From contig NW_026262734.1 in the NCBI RefSeq assembly GCF_021869535.1, forward strand, positions 72,315,839 through 72,379,838: DNA of 64,000 bases, written 5' to 3'. The position numbers and the translations under genes were made by a program. A model generated the notes under the pieces. The model made no database searches, was not told the DNA's origin, and saw only the letters and a program-made list of their open reading frames with translations. Of the stretch, positions 28,796 to 39,362 are shown in pieces. This DNA comes from Mytilus californianus (taxonomy: Eukaryota > Mollusca > Bivalvia > Mytilida > Mytilidae). Position 1 is the first letter of the stretch. Each line of letters opens with the position of its first letter.

Positions 28796-29419
28796 AATAT
28801 GTAGTTACAAAAAGCTAGTTCAAAGCCATTTACCACTAATTAATAAATCAGGTCCTTCCAGACTAAAGTATCAATCAATACACATCAAACAGATTTATTG
28901 TCAAAATGTCATAAACAGTCTGAGAAAAACATGACCTTGAACGGTGCCAAAATATAAGTGAACATTGATGCTGAAAAATTACATTACATGTATCGTAGCA
29001 AAAACTAACAGCTGATTTTTTGAGATTGAAGATAGTTGCGCACAGTATTGGTACCACTGAGCGTTACTCGACGTTCCCAATAAAACGAGGATTTTGACAT
29101 TGTTCCAAAGAACGTTTCAAGCGTACAAGCTTTTAACTTGAAATTGTCGCTTAAAGTCACCCTTGAATTTACTTACTTACTTGGTTCTTGCTATGCCTGA
29201 TGGCAAATAGGGCAAGGACAAATTTCACCGTAGAATTTACATTCTTTAAATAAGTATTCATTTTGCAGAGATTTTCGAAGTTGTTTCATTATATATTTTC
29301 ATTTTCCCAAATCGGGGTTGGCATTAATAAATGCAAACATTGATATCAGAATTTCCATAGAATTAAATACATTTTTTATACAAAATTGTCTCCAACACCA
29401 ATCTTTAGCACTGAATATA
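28796..29419. other. No gene seen
   Basis: AT-rich sequence without recognisable exons or RNA genes. The minus-strand frame 28875-29057 has no recognisable domain. 29160-29230 contains a short TTACTTACTTAC tract and nothing else of note. Confidence 0.5.
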
Positions 29420-30001
29420 AAGGAGTAGGCCCGGAAAGACCCCTTTTTGGCTTCAAAATATAGCATTTTTTACAATTTGTTGAAATGTAAACTTTTAGCT
29501 ATTTTTTGAAAAGTAGAATACTTTTGTGCCATAAATATGGGCTGTTTTGAACAATACAATGCACATGCACCAGGCACAAGCATCATAAATTCGTGCTAAA
29601 TTACTGAAGTCTTCACAATTTTAGCATTTGTGCTAATTTTAAGACGGTTTTTGTCTAAAATGGAAGTGGCCGCATTTGTGTTCAGTCTTTATATTTAAAT
29701 ACATGTTGTATTTGATGGTAATACATAACATATATAAAGGTTGAGACTGAACACGAATGCGGCCACTTACATTTTAGACAAAACCCATCTGAAAAGTGAC
29801 GTTTTATGGCATATTTGATAGATTTTTCATATTCAAGCTTCAATTTGAGCGTCTTTAATGACCAAATCATTTCAAATGTTTTACATAAACTAATTGAATC
29901 GACTGGAGTAGACACTTAAGTGTTTAAAAAATATCAAAAATCTTTCATCAGATGTACTTCGAATTTTGGCCCAAAACTAGCCCTTACCGGACCTTTTCCT
30001 T
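29420..30001. mobile_element. Fold-back/MITE-like element with a central hairpin
   Basis: The ends are loosely inverted: AGGAGTAGGCCCGG near 29421 and the reverse complement of CCGGACCTTTTCCT near 29988. In the middle lie strong inverted arms at 29642-29688 and 29744-29790 (about 47 nt each, including AGTGGCCGCATTTGTGTTCA and its partner), separated by 55 bp. No protein is encoded; the minus-strand frame 29682-29915 simply crosses the hairpin arm. The outer boundaries are approximate. Confidence 0.5.
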
Positions 30002-31139
30002 TGATGTCTTGAATGTATGTACCATGATTTAAAATCTTTTTTGTATATTATTTAGCGTCTTTCATTTTCAAAATCCAGATGTTTGAAACTTTAAAACTGA
30101 TTTTGATACTATGAGTGAAACAAAATCAGGGGAAACCCGACACTACTTCTTTACTCTTAGAACAAGCGTGCTTCCAAAATAACACAATGCATGTCTTCGT
30201 TTATAACCTTTGATGTCTTTTTTTTTAAATTTCTTTTACTATTTGTGAATAATCAGTTTCTTCTTTTTCTTAAAATTTAGCAACGTTCTCTTTGCCGCAA
30301 GACTTCCTCAGTCGAAATGAGTGAAATCGTTAATAATTTATGTTTCTTGTTTCTGTCTCTTTTCTCCTTTGATATGTTTCTTTTTGTTATTCAGGAATTT
30401 CTCTCCCTCAATTTGTCTTTTTTCAATTTACGTTAATATTCAAATTTTTCATAAAAAGTGGCTTATACTAGTGTTTTAATTCATATTTCATATTTTATCG
30501 GATCAAACTCGAACAAATAATCATCATTATATACGTATTAGTTTACAATCTTGACATCATCTAGGATTAAGTGGAAAATGTAAAAAAAGGCTATATTTTT
30601 TTATGTAACGAAAAACTTTATAAAATATGCATCAAGTTTGAAATAAGAAATACGTGTTTTTATACTGCCGTTGTCAGTTTTCGATATTTCAAGGTAGATC
30701 GGGGTCTAAATTATGTTTCTATTGCAGATAGCTGCATAAAGAATGTTTTCATTGAATAAAATTTTCATATCATGATTGTTTTATCAGGCAAATAATTCAG
30801 AAAATTTATTTTATAAAGGAATTTACAATAAATTTAACTCTTTTGTGATTATGTAAGAAAACGAAAAAGGAGAATCCGTTTCTTTGTTTTTTTGTTTTTT
30901 TTTTTCCTTTCGGAAAGCACATTTTAAGAGAACTATCTTCTCATACATATATTATTCAAACTCGTTCGTTTAGTTTTCTTTTTATTCACATAAATGTACC
31001 TTTTTCCGTGTATAATTCTACAAAATCTGATAATTTTTCAAAAACTTAAGCTTTAAAAAAGGTCGGTGACCATACTTTTTATTTATGTTTTTTGAAATCA
31101 TAGCATTTTGGCAAAGTATAGAAAATTCTACCCCTTTTT
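30002..31139. other. No gene seen; AT-rich intergenic or intronic DNA
   Basis: Low-complexity T-rich stretches (for example 30880-30910) and no convincing exon, RNA or repeat structure. The plus-strand frame 30571-30759 shows no domain. Confidence 0.5.
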
Positions 31140-31142
31140 ATA

Positions 31143-31432
31143 CACTCCAAACCAGTAAAAGTATGAAATGGCCTATATCTGTACTCGACTGTACTGATTT
31201 TTAATCGACCAGTCTGAATTGTTCTGAATTTTACTCGACATTACTCGACCCCAGTCTTAACCATACTCGACCGTACTGATTTGTACTTGACCCTAGTCTG
31301 AACTATTACTCAACCAGTCTGAAACAGTCTTAACCCATTCTCGACCTGTACTCGACCAATTTTTTCAGTCTAAACCATACTCGACCAAAGGTCTGAACAA
31401 TACTCGACCAGTCTGAACCATACTTGACCAAA
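31143..31432 (-). repeat. Left subterminal motif array of the CACTA-like element
   Basis: About a dozen degenerate copies of CTCGACC...AGTCTGAAC words at irregular spacing of 10-25 bp. This array is the reverse complement of the motif array at the other end. Confidence 0.75.
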
Positions 31433-32542
31433 AAACCTATACATTTTTTTATTTAGCTGTTAATTTTCCTAAATTCCTAAAGAAAAACTATATAGGTTTC
31501 ATGGTTACATACAATAGTTATATAATTATCTTTTTAATGAGGTAACAACAGACAAAAAAATCACTGAAATTGTTTAACCTTATATTAGAAATATATCTAT
31601 TCTTATTATAATTTGGGATATATTTTATATAATATATATCAAAAAGGGATAAAAAAATAAAAAAAAAGATAAAATTTTTCTTCTGATTAGTGGTAAAGTA
31701 TAAAGTAATACCTCCTGCTTGGGGCAAACTCATTAAAAAGATCACACCTGTCAGAGAGTATTAATTTCTAATTAACATTCATTAAAAATTGAAACATCCT
31801 GTGAATCTTAAATCGCAAGGCCTTTTGAATTCATTAGATAAGTAATACACGAGTTTAAGAAAAAAAGGGCTTTCTTTTTACCTGTAAAACACATATGTTC
31901 TGAGGTAAATAAACCTTATTAAAGTGCTTCTTGTATGCCATGTCTTTAATTTTGACAAAAGTTATTTAAATTTAATTGAAATAATTTTTTTCTGCAACTT
32001 TGGAACACATTTCCTTTTTTAAATGGTTATCAAGGATTGCTATGGAAGTTCTATTATCATGATTATATTAAATTCTTGGTTTTTCAAAACAAAGGTGTGA
32101 TTTTTAAAATTTATTAAGTTGCTTTATATACTATTTTAAATATATTTTTATAAAAAACATGTTCACTGCATTATTAACTAAACTCAACTGACACCATAAA
32201 TCTATACAAGGCTTAAGTAAATGGTGAAAATTGTCCAGTAACCATAAAATATATCTGAAACATTCAAAAAAATTTGAACAACATTGAAAATATTAGTCAC
32301 AATTCAGTTTTGAGATTATTTGATCAGCTTATTTTATTTTTATTTTAAAGGTGATATATATATGTAAGTGTTGATAAATATGGTGTTGAATTTATATTAT
32401 GTTTATTGTGAAATTTTGGTTTCAATGCCATATTGAATACATTTTAAATTTCAAATTGTTGTTCAAATTTCTAGCCAGGGGAAATAGCTGTTAAAAACAG
32501 TTCCTAAATTGATGAAATACAATAGATAGGTACAAAAATTAG

Positions 32543-32825
32543 GTCTAGGTTGGTTAAGACTTAGTCGAGTATGGTTCAGACTGGTCGAGTATGGTTCAGA
32601 CTAGGTCGAGTATGGTTCAGACTAGGTCGAGCATGGTTCAGACGAAAATAAAATGGTTAAGTACTGATCGAGTAAAGGTTGAGTACAAGTTCAGACTGTT
32701 AAGTATGGTTCAGACTACAGTCGAGTATTATCAAGTAAATTTCAGACCAATTCAGACTGGTCGAGTAAAAATCAGTACAGTCGAGTACAAATATAGGCCA
32801 TTTCAGACTTTCCTGGTTTGTAGTG
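32543..32825 (+). repeat. Right subterminal motif array of the CACTA-like element
   Basis: Tandem copies of GTCGAGTATGGTTCAGACTA, very regular at 32565-32645 and more degenerate toward the outer end. The regular part creates a spurious open frame (32591-32848) that reads MVQTRSS repeats; this is motif periodicity and not a protein gene. Confidence 0.8.
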
Positions 32826-32953
32826 ATATAGACCCAAATCTACCTTAACCACTATTTGATCAATAACAGACCGAAATCCGATTTTTAGAAATATTTTCAT
32901 TTTGTTGTGACAAGATATATTGTTTAAGTAACTGCTTTCGTCAATGTACAAAT

Positions 32954-33018
32954 ATAGAATAGAGAATGGAAACGGGGAATGTGTCAAAGAGATAACAACC
33001 CTGCCAAAGAGCAGAAAA
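32954..33018 (-). mobile_element. Short 3'-tail fragment of the Penelope-like element family
   Basis: ATAGAGAATGGAAACGGGGA and the following GTGTCAAAGAGATAACAACC match the 3' end of the large Penelope-like element at 47562-51300, in the same orientation. Only about 65 bp remain, typical of severe 5' truncation on insertion. Confidence 0.7.
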
Positions 33019-33281
33019 AAACCAAAATCAATGTTTTCTGAAAGGAGGTACTATTGACCAGGAATGCATTTAATGTACTTTTTATACAATCAATTGTTTA
33101 TTTTTAAGCGCTTCCAATTTCAACATATAACTGGGTATCGGTTTACACTAAAGTTTCTCTGACATTTTTAGACCGTTTTCAAACGGGTAATTTTCGGGTT
33201 TTCGATTTCAGTGTTTTTGATTTTGTTTTAACAAGTATAAAAAAAACCAGCCATGTTTTGTGACGTTCTGCGAAGATAAAA

Positions 33282-34598
33282 ACTAGAGGCTCTAAAGAGC
33301 CTGTGTCGCTCACCTTGGTCTATGTGAATATTAAGCAAAGGACACAGATGGATTCATGACAAAATTGTGTTTTGGTGATGATGTATTTGTAGATCTTACT
33401 TTACTGAACATTCTTGCTGCTTACAATTATCTCTATCTATAATGAACTTGGCCCAGTAGTTACAGTGGAAAATATTTTGTAAAAATTTACAAAAATTTAC
33501 AAAATTTATGAAAATTGTAAAAAAATGACTATAAAGGGCAATAACTCCTTAAGGGGTCAATTGACAATTTTGGTCATGTTGACTTATTTGTAGATCTTAC
33601 TTTGCTGTACATTATTGCTGTTTACAGTTTATCTCTATCTATAATAATATTCAAGATAATAACCAAAAGCTGCAAAATTTTCTTAAAATTACCAATTCAG
33701 GGGCAGCAACCCAACAACGTGTTGCCCGATTGGTCTGAAAATTTCAGGGCAGATAGATCTTGACCGAATGAACAATTTTATCCTCGTCAGATTTGCTCTA
33801 AATGCTTTGGTTTCAGAGATATGAGCCAAAAACTGCATTTTACCCTATGTACTATTTTTTAGCCATGTCGGCCATCTTGGTTCGCGGGCGGGGTCATCGG
33901 ACACATTTTTCAAACTAGATACCCTAATGATGATTGTGGACAAGTTTGGTTAAATTTGTCTTAGTAGTTTCAGAGGAGAAGATTTTTGTAAAAGATTACA
34001 AAAATTTACGAAAAATGGTTAAAAATTGACTATAAAGGGCAATAACTCCTTAAGGGGTCAACTGACCATTTTGGTCAAGTTGACTTATTTGTAGATCTTA
34101 CTTTGCTGAACATTATTGCTGTTTACAGTGTATCTCTATCTATAATAATATTCAAGATAATAACCAAAAACGGCAAAATTTCCTTAAAATAACCAATTCA
34201 GGGGCAGCAACCCAACAACGGGTTGTCCGACTCATCTGAAAATTTCAGGGCGGATAGATCTTGACCTGATTAACAATTTCACTCCAGTCAGATTTGCTCT
34301 AAATGCTTTGGTTTCAGAGATATAAGCCAAAATCTACATTTTACCCCTATGTTCTATTTTTAGCCATGGCGGCCATCTTGGTTGGTTGGCCGGGTCACCG
34401 GACACATTTTTTAAACTAGATACCCCAATGATGATTGTGGCCAAGTTTGGTTTAATTTGGCAAAGTAGTTTCAGAGGAGAAGATTTTTGTAAAAGTTAAC
34501 GACGACGGACGACGACGGACGACGACGACGACGGACGACGACGACGGACGCCAAGTGATGAGAAAAGCTCACTTGGCCGTTTGGGCCAGGTGAGCTAA
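33282..34598. mobile_element. Bivalve dispersed element, tandem copy 1
   Basis: Starts CTAGAGGCTCTAAAGAGCCT (GGCTCT/AGAGCC is a short hairpin) and ends with a stem-loop, AGCTCACTTGGCC...GGCCAGGTGAGCT, followed by AA. Near the 3' end is a GACGACG microsatellite (34500-34552). The interior holds two related ~500-bp subrepeats (from about 33550 and 34060), each containing the TAGATCTTACTTTGCTG motif and a GGCCATCTTGGTT motif. The sequence is familiar as an abundant bivalve repeat. The hairpin-terminated end and microsatellite recall Helitron-like non-autonomous elements such as 'pearl', but no class can be proven here. Confidence 0.75.
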
Positions 34599-35859
34599 CT
34601 AGAGGCTCTAAAGAGCCTGTGTCGCTCACCTTGGTCTATGTGCATATTAAACAGAGGACACAGATGGATTCATGACAAAATTGTGTTTTGGTGATGGTGA
34701 TGTGTTTGTAGATCTTACTTTACTAAACATTCTTGCTGCTTACAATTATCTCTATCTATAATGAACTTGGCCCAGTAGTTACAGTGGAAAATATTTTGTA
34801 AAAATTTACAAAAATTTACAAAATTTATGAAAATTGTAAAAAATTAGACTATAAAGGGCAATAACTCCTTAAGGGGTCAATTGACAATTTTGGTCATGTT
34901 GACTTATTTGTAGATCTTACTTTGCTGTACATTATTGCTGTTTAAAGTTTATCTCTATCTATAATAATATTCAAGATAATAACCAAAAGCTGCAAAATGT
35001 TCTTAACATTACCAATTCAGGGGCAGCAACCCAACAACGTGTTGCCTGATTGGTCTGAAAATTTCAGGGCAGATAGATCTTGACTGAATGAACAATTTTA
35101 TCCTCGTCAGATTTGCTCTAAATGCTTTGGTTTCAGAGATATGAGCCAAAAACTGCATTTTACCCTATGTACTATTTTTTAGCCATGTCGGCCATCTTGG
35201 TTAACGAGCGGGGTCATCGGACACATTTTTTAAACTAGATACCCTAATAATGATTGTGGACAAGTTTGGTTAAATTTGTCTTAGTGGTTTCAGAGGAGAA
35301 GATTTTTGTAAAAGATTACAAAAATTTACGAAAAATGGTTAAAAATTGACTATACAGGGCAATAACTCCTTAAGGGGTCAACTAACCATTTTGGTCAAGT
35401 TGACTTATTTGTAGATCTTACTTTGCTGAACATTATTGCTGTTTACAGTTTATCTTTATCTATAATAATATTCAAGATAATAACCAAAAACGGCAAAATT
35501 TCCTTAAAATTACCAATTCAGGGGCAGCAAACCAACAACGGGTTGTCAGATTCAAACAATTTTATCCTCGTCAGATTTGCTCTAAATGCTTTGGTTTCAG
35601 AGATATAAGCCAAAATCTACATTTTACCCCTATGTTCTATTTTTAGCCATGGCGGCCATCTTGGTTGGTTGGCCGGGTCACCGGACACATTTTTTAAACT
35701 AGATACCCCAATGATGATTGTGGCCAAGTTTGGTTTAATTTGGCCAAGTAGTTTCAGAGGAGAAGATTTTTGTAAAAGTTAACGACGACGGACGACGACG
35801 GACGACGGACGCCAAGTGATGAGAAAAGCTCACTTGGCCCTTTGGGCCAGGTGAGCTAA
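34599..35859. mobile_element. Bivalve dispersed element, tandem copy 2
   Basis: Begins CTAGAGGCTCT directly after the GAGCTAA end of copy 1, with no base in between, and repeats the same organisation: two subrepeats, a GACGACG tract (35782-35812) and a terminal stem-loop ending GAGCTAA. About 30 bp are missing near 35545 relative to copy 1. The plus-strand frame 35423-35608 lies within this repeat and is not a gene. Confidence 0.78.
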
Positions 35860-35914
35860 AAAATAGATCTTATATACAAAAAAAATGTATATTTCCACAC
35901 ATCAGATTGGTTGA

Positions 35915-36020
35915 CTGATTTTTTTGGTGTTTAACGCCACATTCAACACTATTGGCTATTTCGTGGCAATCCGTTTTTATTGGTAGAGGAAGCCGGGGTA
36001 CTTAGAGAAAACAACCGATC
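35915..36020. repeat. Short mollusc dispersed repeat
   Basis: Contains GTGTTTAACGCCACATTCA, then GGCTATTTCGTGGCAATCCG, then GGGGTACTTAGAGAAAAC. This word order is familiar from short interspersed repeats in many molluscs (inference from memory). No pol III box was clearly found. Confidence 0.45.
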
Positions 36021-36313
36021 AACATAGCAGACATTTTGTGGTTGATTTAGTGGTAAAAAAGAGGAAAATATGATGTATTCAACATATATACAGTGTGTTC
36101 AATGTAGTATATTTATTAGTATTAGATATTCTTCCTAATTTTTTCTATAAATTGGTGATACATGCAAAGAATTTTGAACTTCTCGCAAAATATACGCTCT
36201 AAAAAAATATGGAAAGAAAGAAAGAAAGAAATTTTGGAAAATGTGGGATAGAGTGCATGGTTACTTTTTCCGATAGGTTAAAATGTACTTGGTAGTGTCT
36301 GTAAATTAATACA

Positions 36314-36316
36314 CTG

Positions 36317-36347
<31 letters not shown>

Positions 36348-36364
36348 TCTCTCTCTCTCTCTCT
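36314..36364. repeat. (CT)n microsatellite
   Basis: About 50 bp of CT dinucleotides with a single CA interruption. A short GAAA tract lies just upstream near 36211-36230. Confidence 0.95.
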
Positions 36365-37664
36365 GTTGGAGATTCGAGACAACAAACTCTTTTCTGCCAC
36401 ACATTAATTCTAGAAGCAATTACCTTCTTTTTCATACACATGATGCTAGGTAGATGACTAGACATTTTTCTACTCACAGTAAACACCAGGGACTGATTTC
36501 ATAAAAAGTCCTACGAGAAAAAATACTCGTAAGTCATGAGCATTTCAGTATAACTTACGATTAATTTTTGTCGTATTTTAGTGGAAAGAGCACAGGCATT
36601 TATATATGTACCATTTACTACATAAGGAAATGCCTGTACCAAGTCAGGAATATGACACTTGTTTTCCATTCGTTTGATGTGTTTGAGCTTTTGATTTTGC
36701 CATTTTATAAAGGACTTTCCGATTTGAATTTCCTTGGAGTTCGTTATTTTTGTTATTTTACTTTTTTCGTACTATTACATTCAGCTTAGAATACAAGTAC
36801 GGAAACAACATGCCGACTCTGTAAATTGGCTGAATAAATTTGATTCGTTTATATAGTTTCGATTCTTTTCATAGCAACGCTAGGAATTAAGGCCAGGGTG
36901 TATAACTTGATTTTGAACCGTTTATAATCTGGCTAAGGGGGAAAATAAATAAGATGAGCTCACTTTTAATCGCATTTACATTTTCACTGTATGTTTCTTT
37001 TTCTAAATTATTTACACAATGCAGATTTACTTAGATGATTATTATACAAGAACTTTATTTTATAAAGATCAGAACATTTCATGAAATCAATTTTATGTGA
37101 AATATGCAAGAAAAGTTGTGTACAGTTTAGCATTATCCTGACGCGAACGTCAAATTACAATTATGGGGACATGTCATTGGACATCTAAGATCGTAAACAT
37201 ATGATGCTGTCCTAAGATAGTCATACATATGATATGTCAAAAGATATACCTCAGGACAAATTTTATGACCAGCTTATGACTATCATATGATATGTCATAA
37301 AATGTAAACTCAAAGCTGTCCTAAGATAGTCGTACATATATTACTCTTCTGACTGTCATAAGTGAACATATTTTCTTAAAAAAAATAAATTATAAAAAAA
37401 TGATAGAAATAACTATAATTAAGGAACAGAGTTCCAATTTCCCCCGCGTTGCACATATTTAATCTGTCCATGGTCCAAGGGCAATAACTAAAATAAAAAC
37501 TTTTTTTTTCTTTCTTTAAAACTTTTTATAAATATCTTAAGAGAAATGAAGGCTTGAGTGAAAATGCAATGCAATTTCTAATATAATTAATATTTTCAAG
37601 GGGCATAAATCTTAAAAAAATTGATCGGCACTGATTTTTGAACTTGTCCGAGACATTGGTACAC
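36365..37664. other. No gene seen; motif-rich stretch
   Basis: AT-rich. 37140-37345 contains repeated GTCCTAAGATAGTC and ATATGATATGTCA words, resembling decayed short inverted-repeat elements and somewhat similar to 40640-40835. The plus-strand frame 36568-36789 has no recognisable domain. Confidence 0.4.
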
Positions 37665-38077
37665 AAAATTTGGTACACCATATCCGGATTTCGACAATTA
37701 ATGTCTCTTCACTGATGTTAGGAATCGAAACGGTATTTGGAAGGCCATATAATTTACCTCAATTTAGGATAGACTCTTGAATTTCTACGAAGAAATTTGT
37801 TTTGTATGCACACGTATAAAAATTGCGGTTTTTATCCAACGCAATCATAGGTTTGAACGTTGTTTTCAATTTAGACTTGTTTATATTTTTTCGTTTGGGC
37901 TTGTATTATATTTGCCTTCGGGTTTATATAATCCGTTCATCCTATTTCGACTCTTCAAAATTCAAGAGTCAATCCTAAATTGAAGTAAATAATATGGCCT
38001 TCCAAATACCGTTTCGATTCATAACATCACTGAGGAGACATTAATTGTCGAAATCCGGATATGGTGTACCAAATTTT
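37665..38077. repeat. Long inverted repeat, ~118-bp arms
   Basis: The left arm 37665-37782 and right arm 37959-38077 are reverse complements with few mismatches, both containing GTACACCATATCCGGATTTC and GAAACGGTATTTGGAAGGCC in the arm orientation. The 176-bp spacer holds part of a sequence that reappears, inverted, at 39880-39975. The plus frame 37777-37983 spans the spacer and is not a supported gene. Confidence 0.8.
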
Positions 38078-38325
38078 GCACCTCATGTTTGCGGTATACC
38101 ATCTTTTCCGCAAGTTTATTGTTTTCTGTTTGGTATTAAATTAATAATTAAGATCCATTTTGTTACATCTGGTGATCCGTTTACTTGGCAATCGCCATGG
38201 CAGTCAGCAGGGTTTAAGAGCATCCGTTTTTCGAGCTGCTAGTCAAATGCGTTTTGTTAAAATATACTTTTTCACTTTTTTGGTCTTTTGGAAAATGTTG
38301 TTTGTGCTGTATTTATATATATAAT
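38078..38325 (-). repeat. Bivalve repeat fragment linked to the inverted repeat
   Basis: The end around 38255-38312 (TTTTCACTTTTTTGGTCTTT onward) is the reverse complement of 39995-40035. The rest is probably the same composite element interrupted by other insertions. The plus frame 38045-38242 shows no domain. Confidence 0.5.
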
Positions 38326-38329
38326 ATAT

Positions 38330-38378
38330 ATAAAGTGCCTAGAAAATCAACCTAACATTGATTTTCTAGGCACTTTAT
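38330..38378. repeat. Perfect 21-bp hairpin in a TA-rich tract
   Basis: The left arm is ATAAAGTGCCTAGAAAATCA plus A (38330-38350), the loop CCTAACA, and the right arm the exact complement (38358-38378). It sits next to TA repeats, suggesting a minimal fold-back element inserted at TA. A structured transcript is possible but nothing supports one directly. Confidence 0.7.
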
Positions 38379-38465
38379 AAATATTCTAACGCCTTGTATT
38401 TCTTAATAATAAGAAATCCGATGGACAAGGTATAATTTGCAGTTGTCACTACACATAGCCAGACA

Positions 38466-38620
38466 TATATATATATATATATATATATAATTCGTCTCAA
38501 ATTTAGCCCAACAATGTTAGATGTTCAAATTTGCGTTAGCAAATTTTTGTTCTTCTCTCAGCGGGATTCGAACCCTTGCTTCGTGGCAACACCGCCTGCA
38601 CCGTGTCCAGCTACATTAAA
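38466..38620 (-). mobile_element. (TA)n tract and SINE-like copy 1
   Basis: After a (TA)n tract (38466-38489) the minus strand of 38491-38620 carries GGATTCGAACC read from the plus strand, the complement of a tRNA B box, followed by a tail with GCAAATTTTTG and AACAATGTTAG words. The same tail occurs at 38891, 39020, 39371 and 39700. It is a tRNA-derived SINE-like copy with a damaged head. Confidence 0.55.
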
Positions 38621-38888
38621 ATATAGCTTTCGGTGGTCGATTTAATGCCTTTCCTCGTCGGCTTTATCTAGGGTTGTAACACAGTACATGATGTATAGTG
38701 GCAATTAGATGGTGTACTTTTCAGATCAGCTATTTTGTGTGTCGTAAAGGATGATAATGATAATTACCATGCCGCCACATCAAATTTTAATTTTATTATA
38801 CACGTCTAAACATCTGACAACTTTATGACAGACATTCTCCATCGGATAACACGTGGTTATACAGGGCAAACACCATAATATATATATA

Positions 38889-39064
38889 ACTCGTCACAAA
38901 TTTTGCCTAACAATGTTAGATCTTCAAATTTGCGTTAGCAAATTTTTGTTCTTCCCTCAGCGGGATTCGAACCCTTGCTTCTGTGACGTTATGGCAACAC
39001 CGCCTGCACTGGACACTGTGCAAATTTGAAGATCTAACATTGTTGGGCTAAATTTGAGACGAAT

Positions 39065-39098
<34 letters not shown>

Positions 39099-39099
39099 A
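38889..39099. mobile_element. SINE-like fold-back copy 2 with (TA)n end
   Basis: The left part (38889-38947) carries the SINE-like tail and an inverted B box (GGATTCGAACC near 38963). The right part (39018-39065) repeats the tail in the opposite orientation, so the unit folds back on itself. A (TA)n tract follows at 39066-39099. Confidence 0.55.
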
Positions 39100-39182
39100 A
39101 ATGACTGAATAATAGCCAACGATAAATCTTACGGGGCGATGGATCATATAAATATGATACAGTACACTACAAAATATAATAT

Positions 39183-39334
39183 ATAACCAGTCTAAAAGGG
39201 TACAACATCACCAAAAACTGACAATAAACGAACAAATGTAACTATAAATATTTCTGTTATCCGAAATATTTATAGTTACATTTGTTCGTTTAATGTCAGT
39301 TTTTGGTGATGTTGTACCCTTTTAGACTGGTTAT
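39183..39334. repeat. Near-perfect palindrome, 72-nt arms and 8-nt loop
   Basis: The left arm 39183-39254 and right arm 39263-39334 are complementary, with one mismatch noticed (AATAAAC opposite ATTAAAC). The loop is TGTTATCC. The arms include ACCAGTCTAAAAGGGTACAA and its complement. It is bounded by TA-rich sequence and followed by (TA)n to about 39356. It could be a snap-back MITE or the DNA for a long hairpin RNA; nothing in the sequence decides between these. Confidence 0.85.
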
Positions 39335-39362
39335 ATATATATATATATATATATATAATAAA

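Larger units (their letters stand above)
31143..32825. mobile_element. CACTA-like (EnSpm/CMC-type) non-autonomous transposon
   Basis: The left end starts CACTCCAAACCAG and the right end finishes CTGGTTTGTAGTG, whose complement begins CACTACAAACCAG. The base triplet ATA lies immediately outside both ends (31140-31142 and 32826-32828), matching the 3-bp target duplication of CACTA elements. Inside each end are about 280 bp of degenerate tandem copies of a motif such as ACTCGACCAGTCTGAACCAT, in inverted orientation at the two ends. In plant En/Spm elements, subterminal motif arrays of this sort bind the transposase; applying that role here is inference. The ~1.1-kb interior encodes nothing recognisable, so any movement would need a transposase supplied in trans. 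The superfamily call rests on termini and target duplication only. Confidence 0.7.

Noticed and set aside
32591..32848. 85-codon frame with MVQTRSS repeats
   Set aside because: It is the translation of the 20-bp subterminal motif array of the CACTA-like element.
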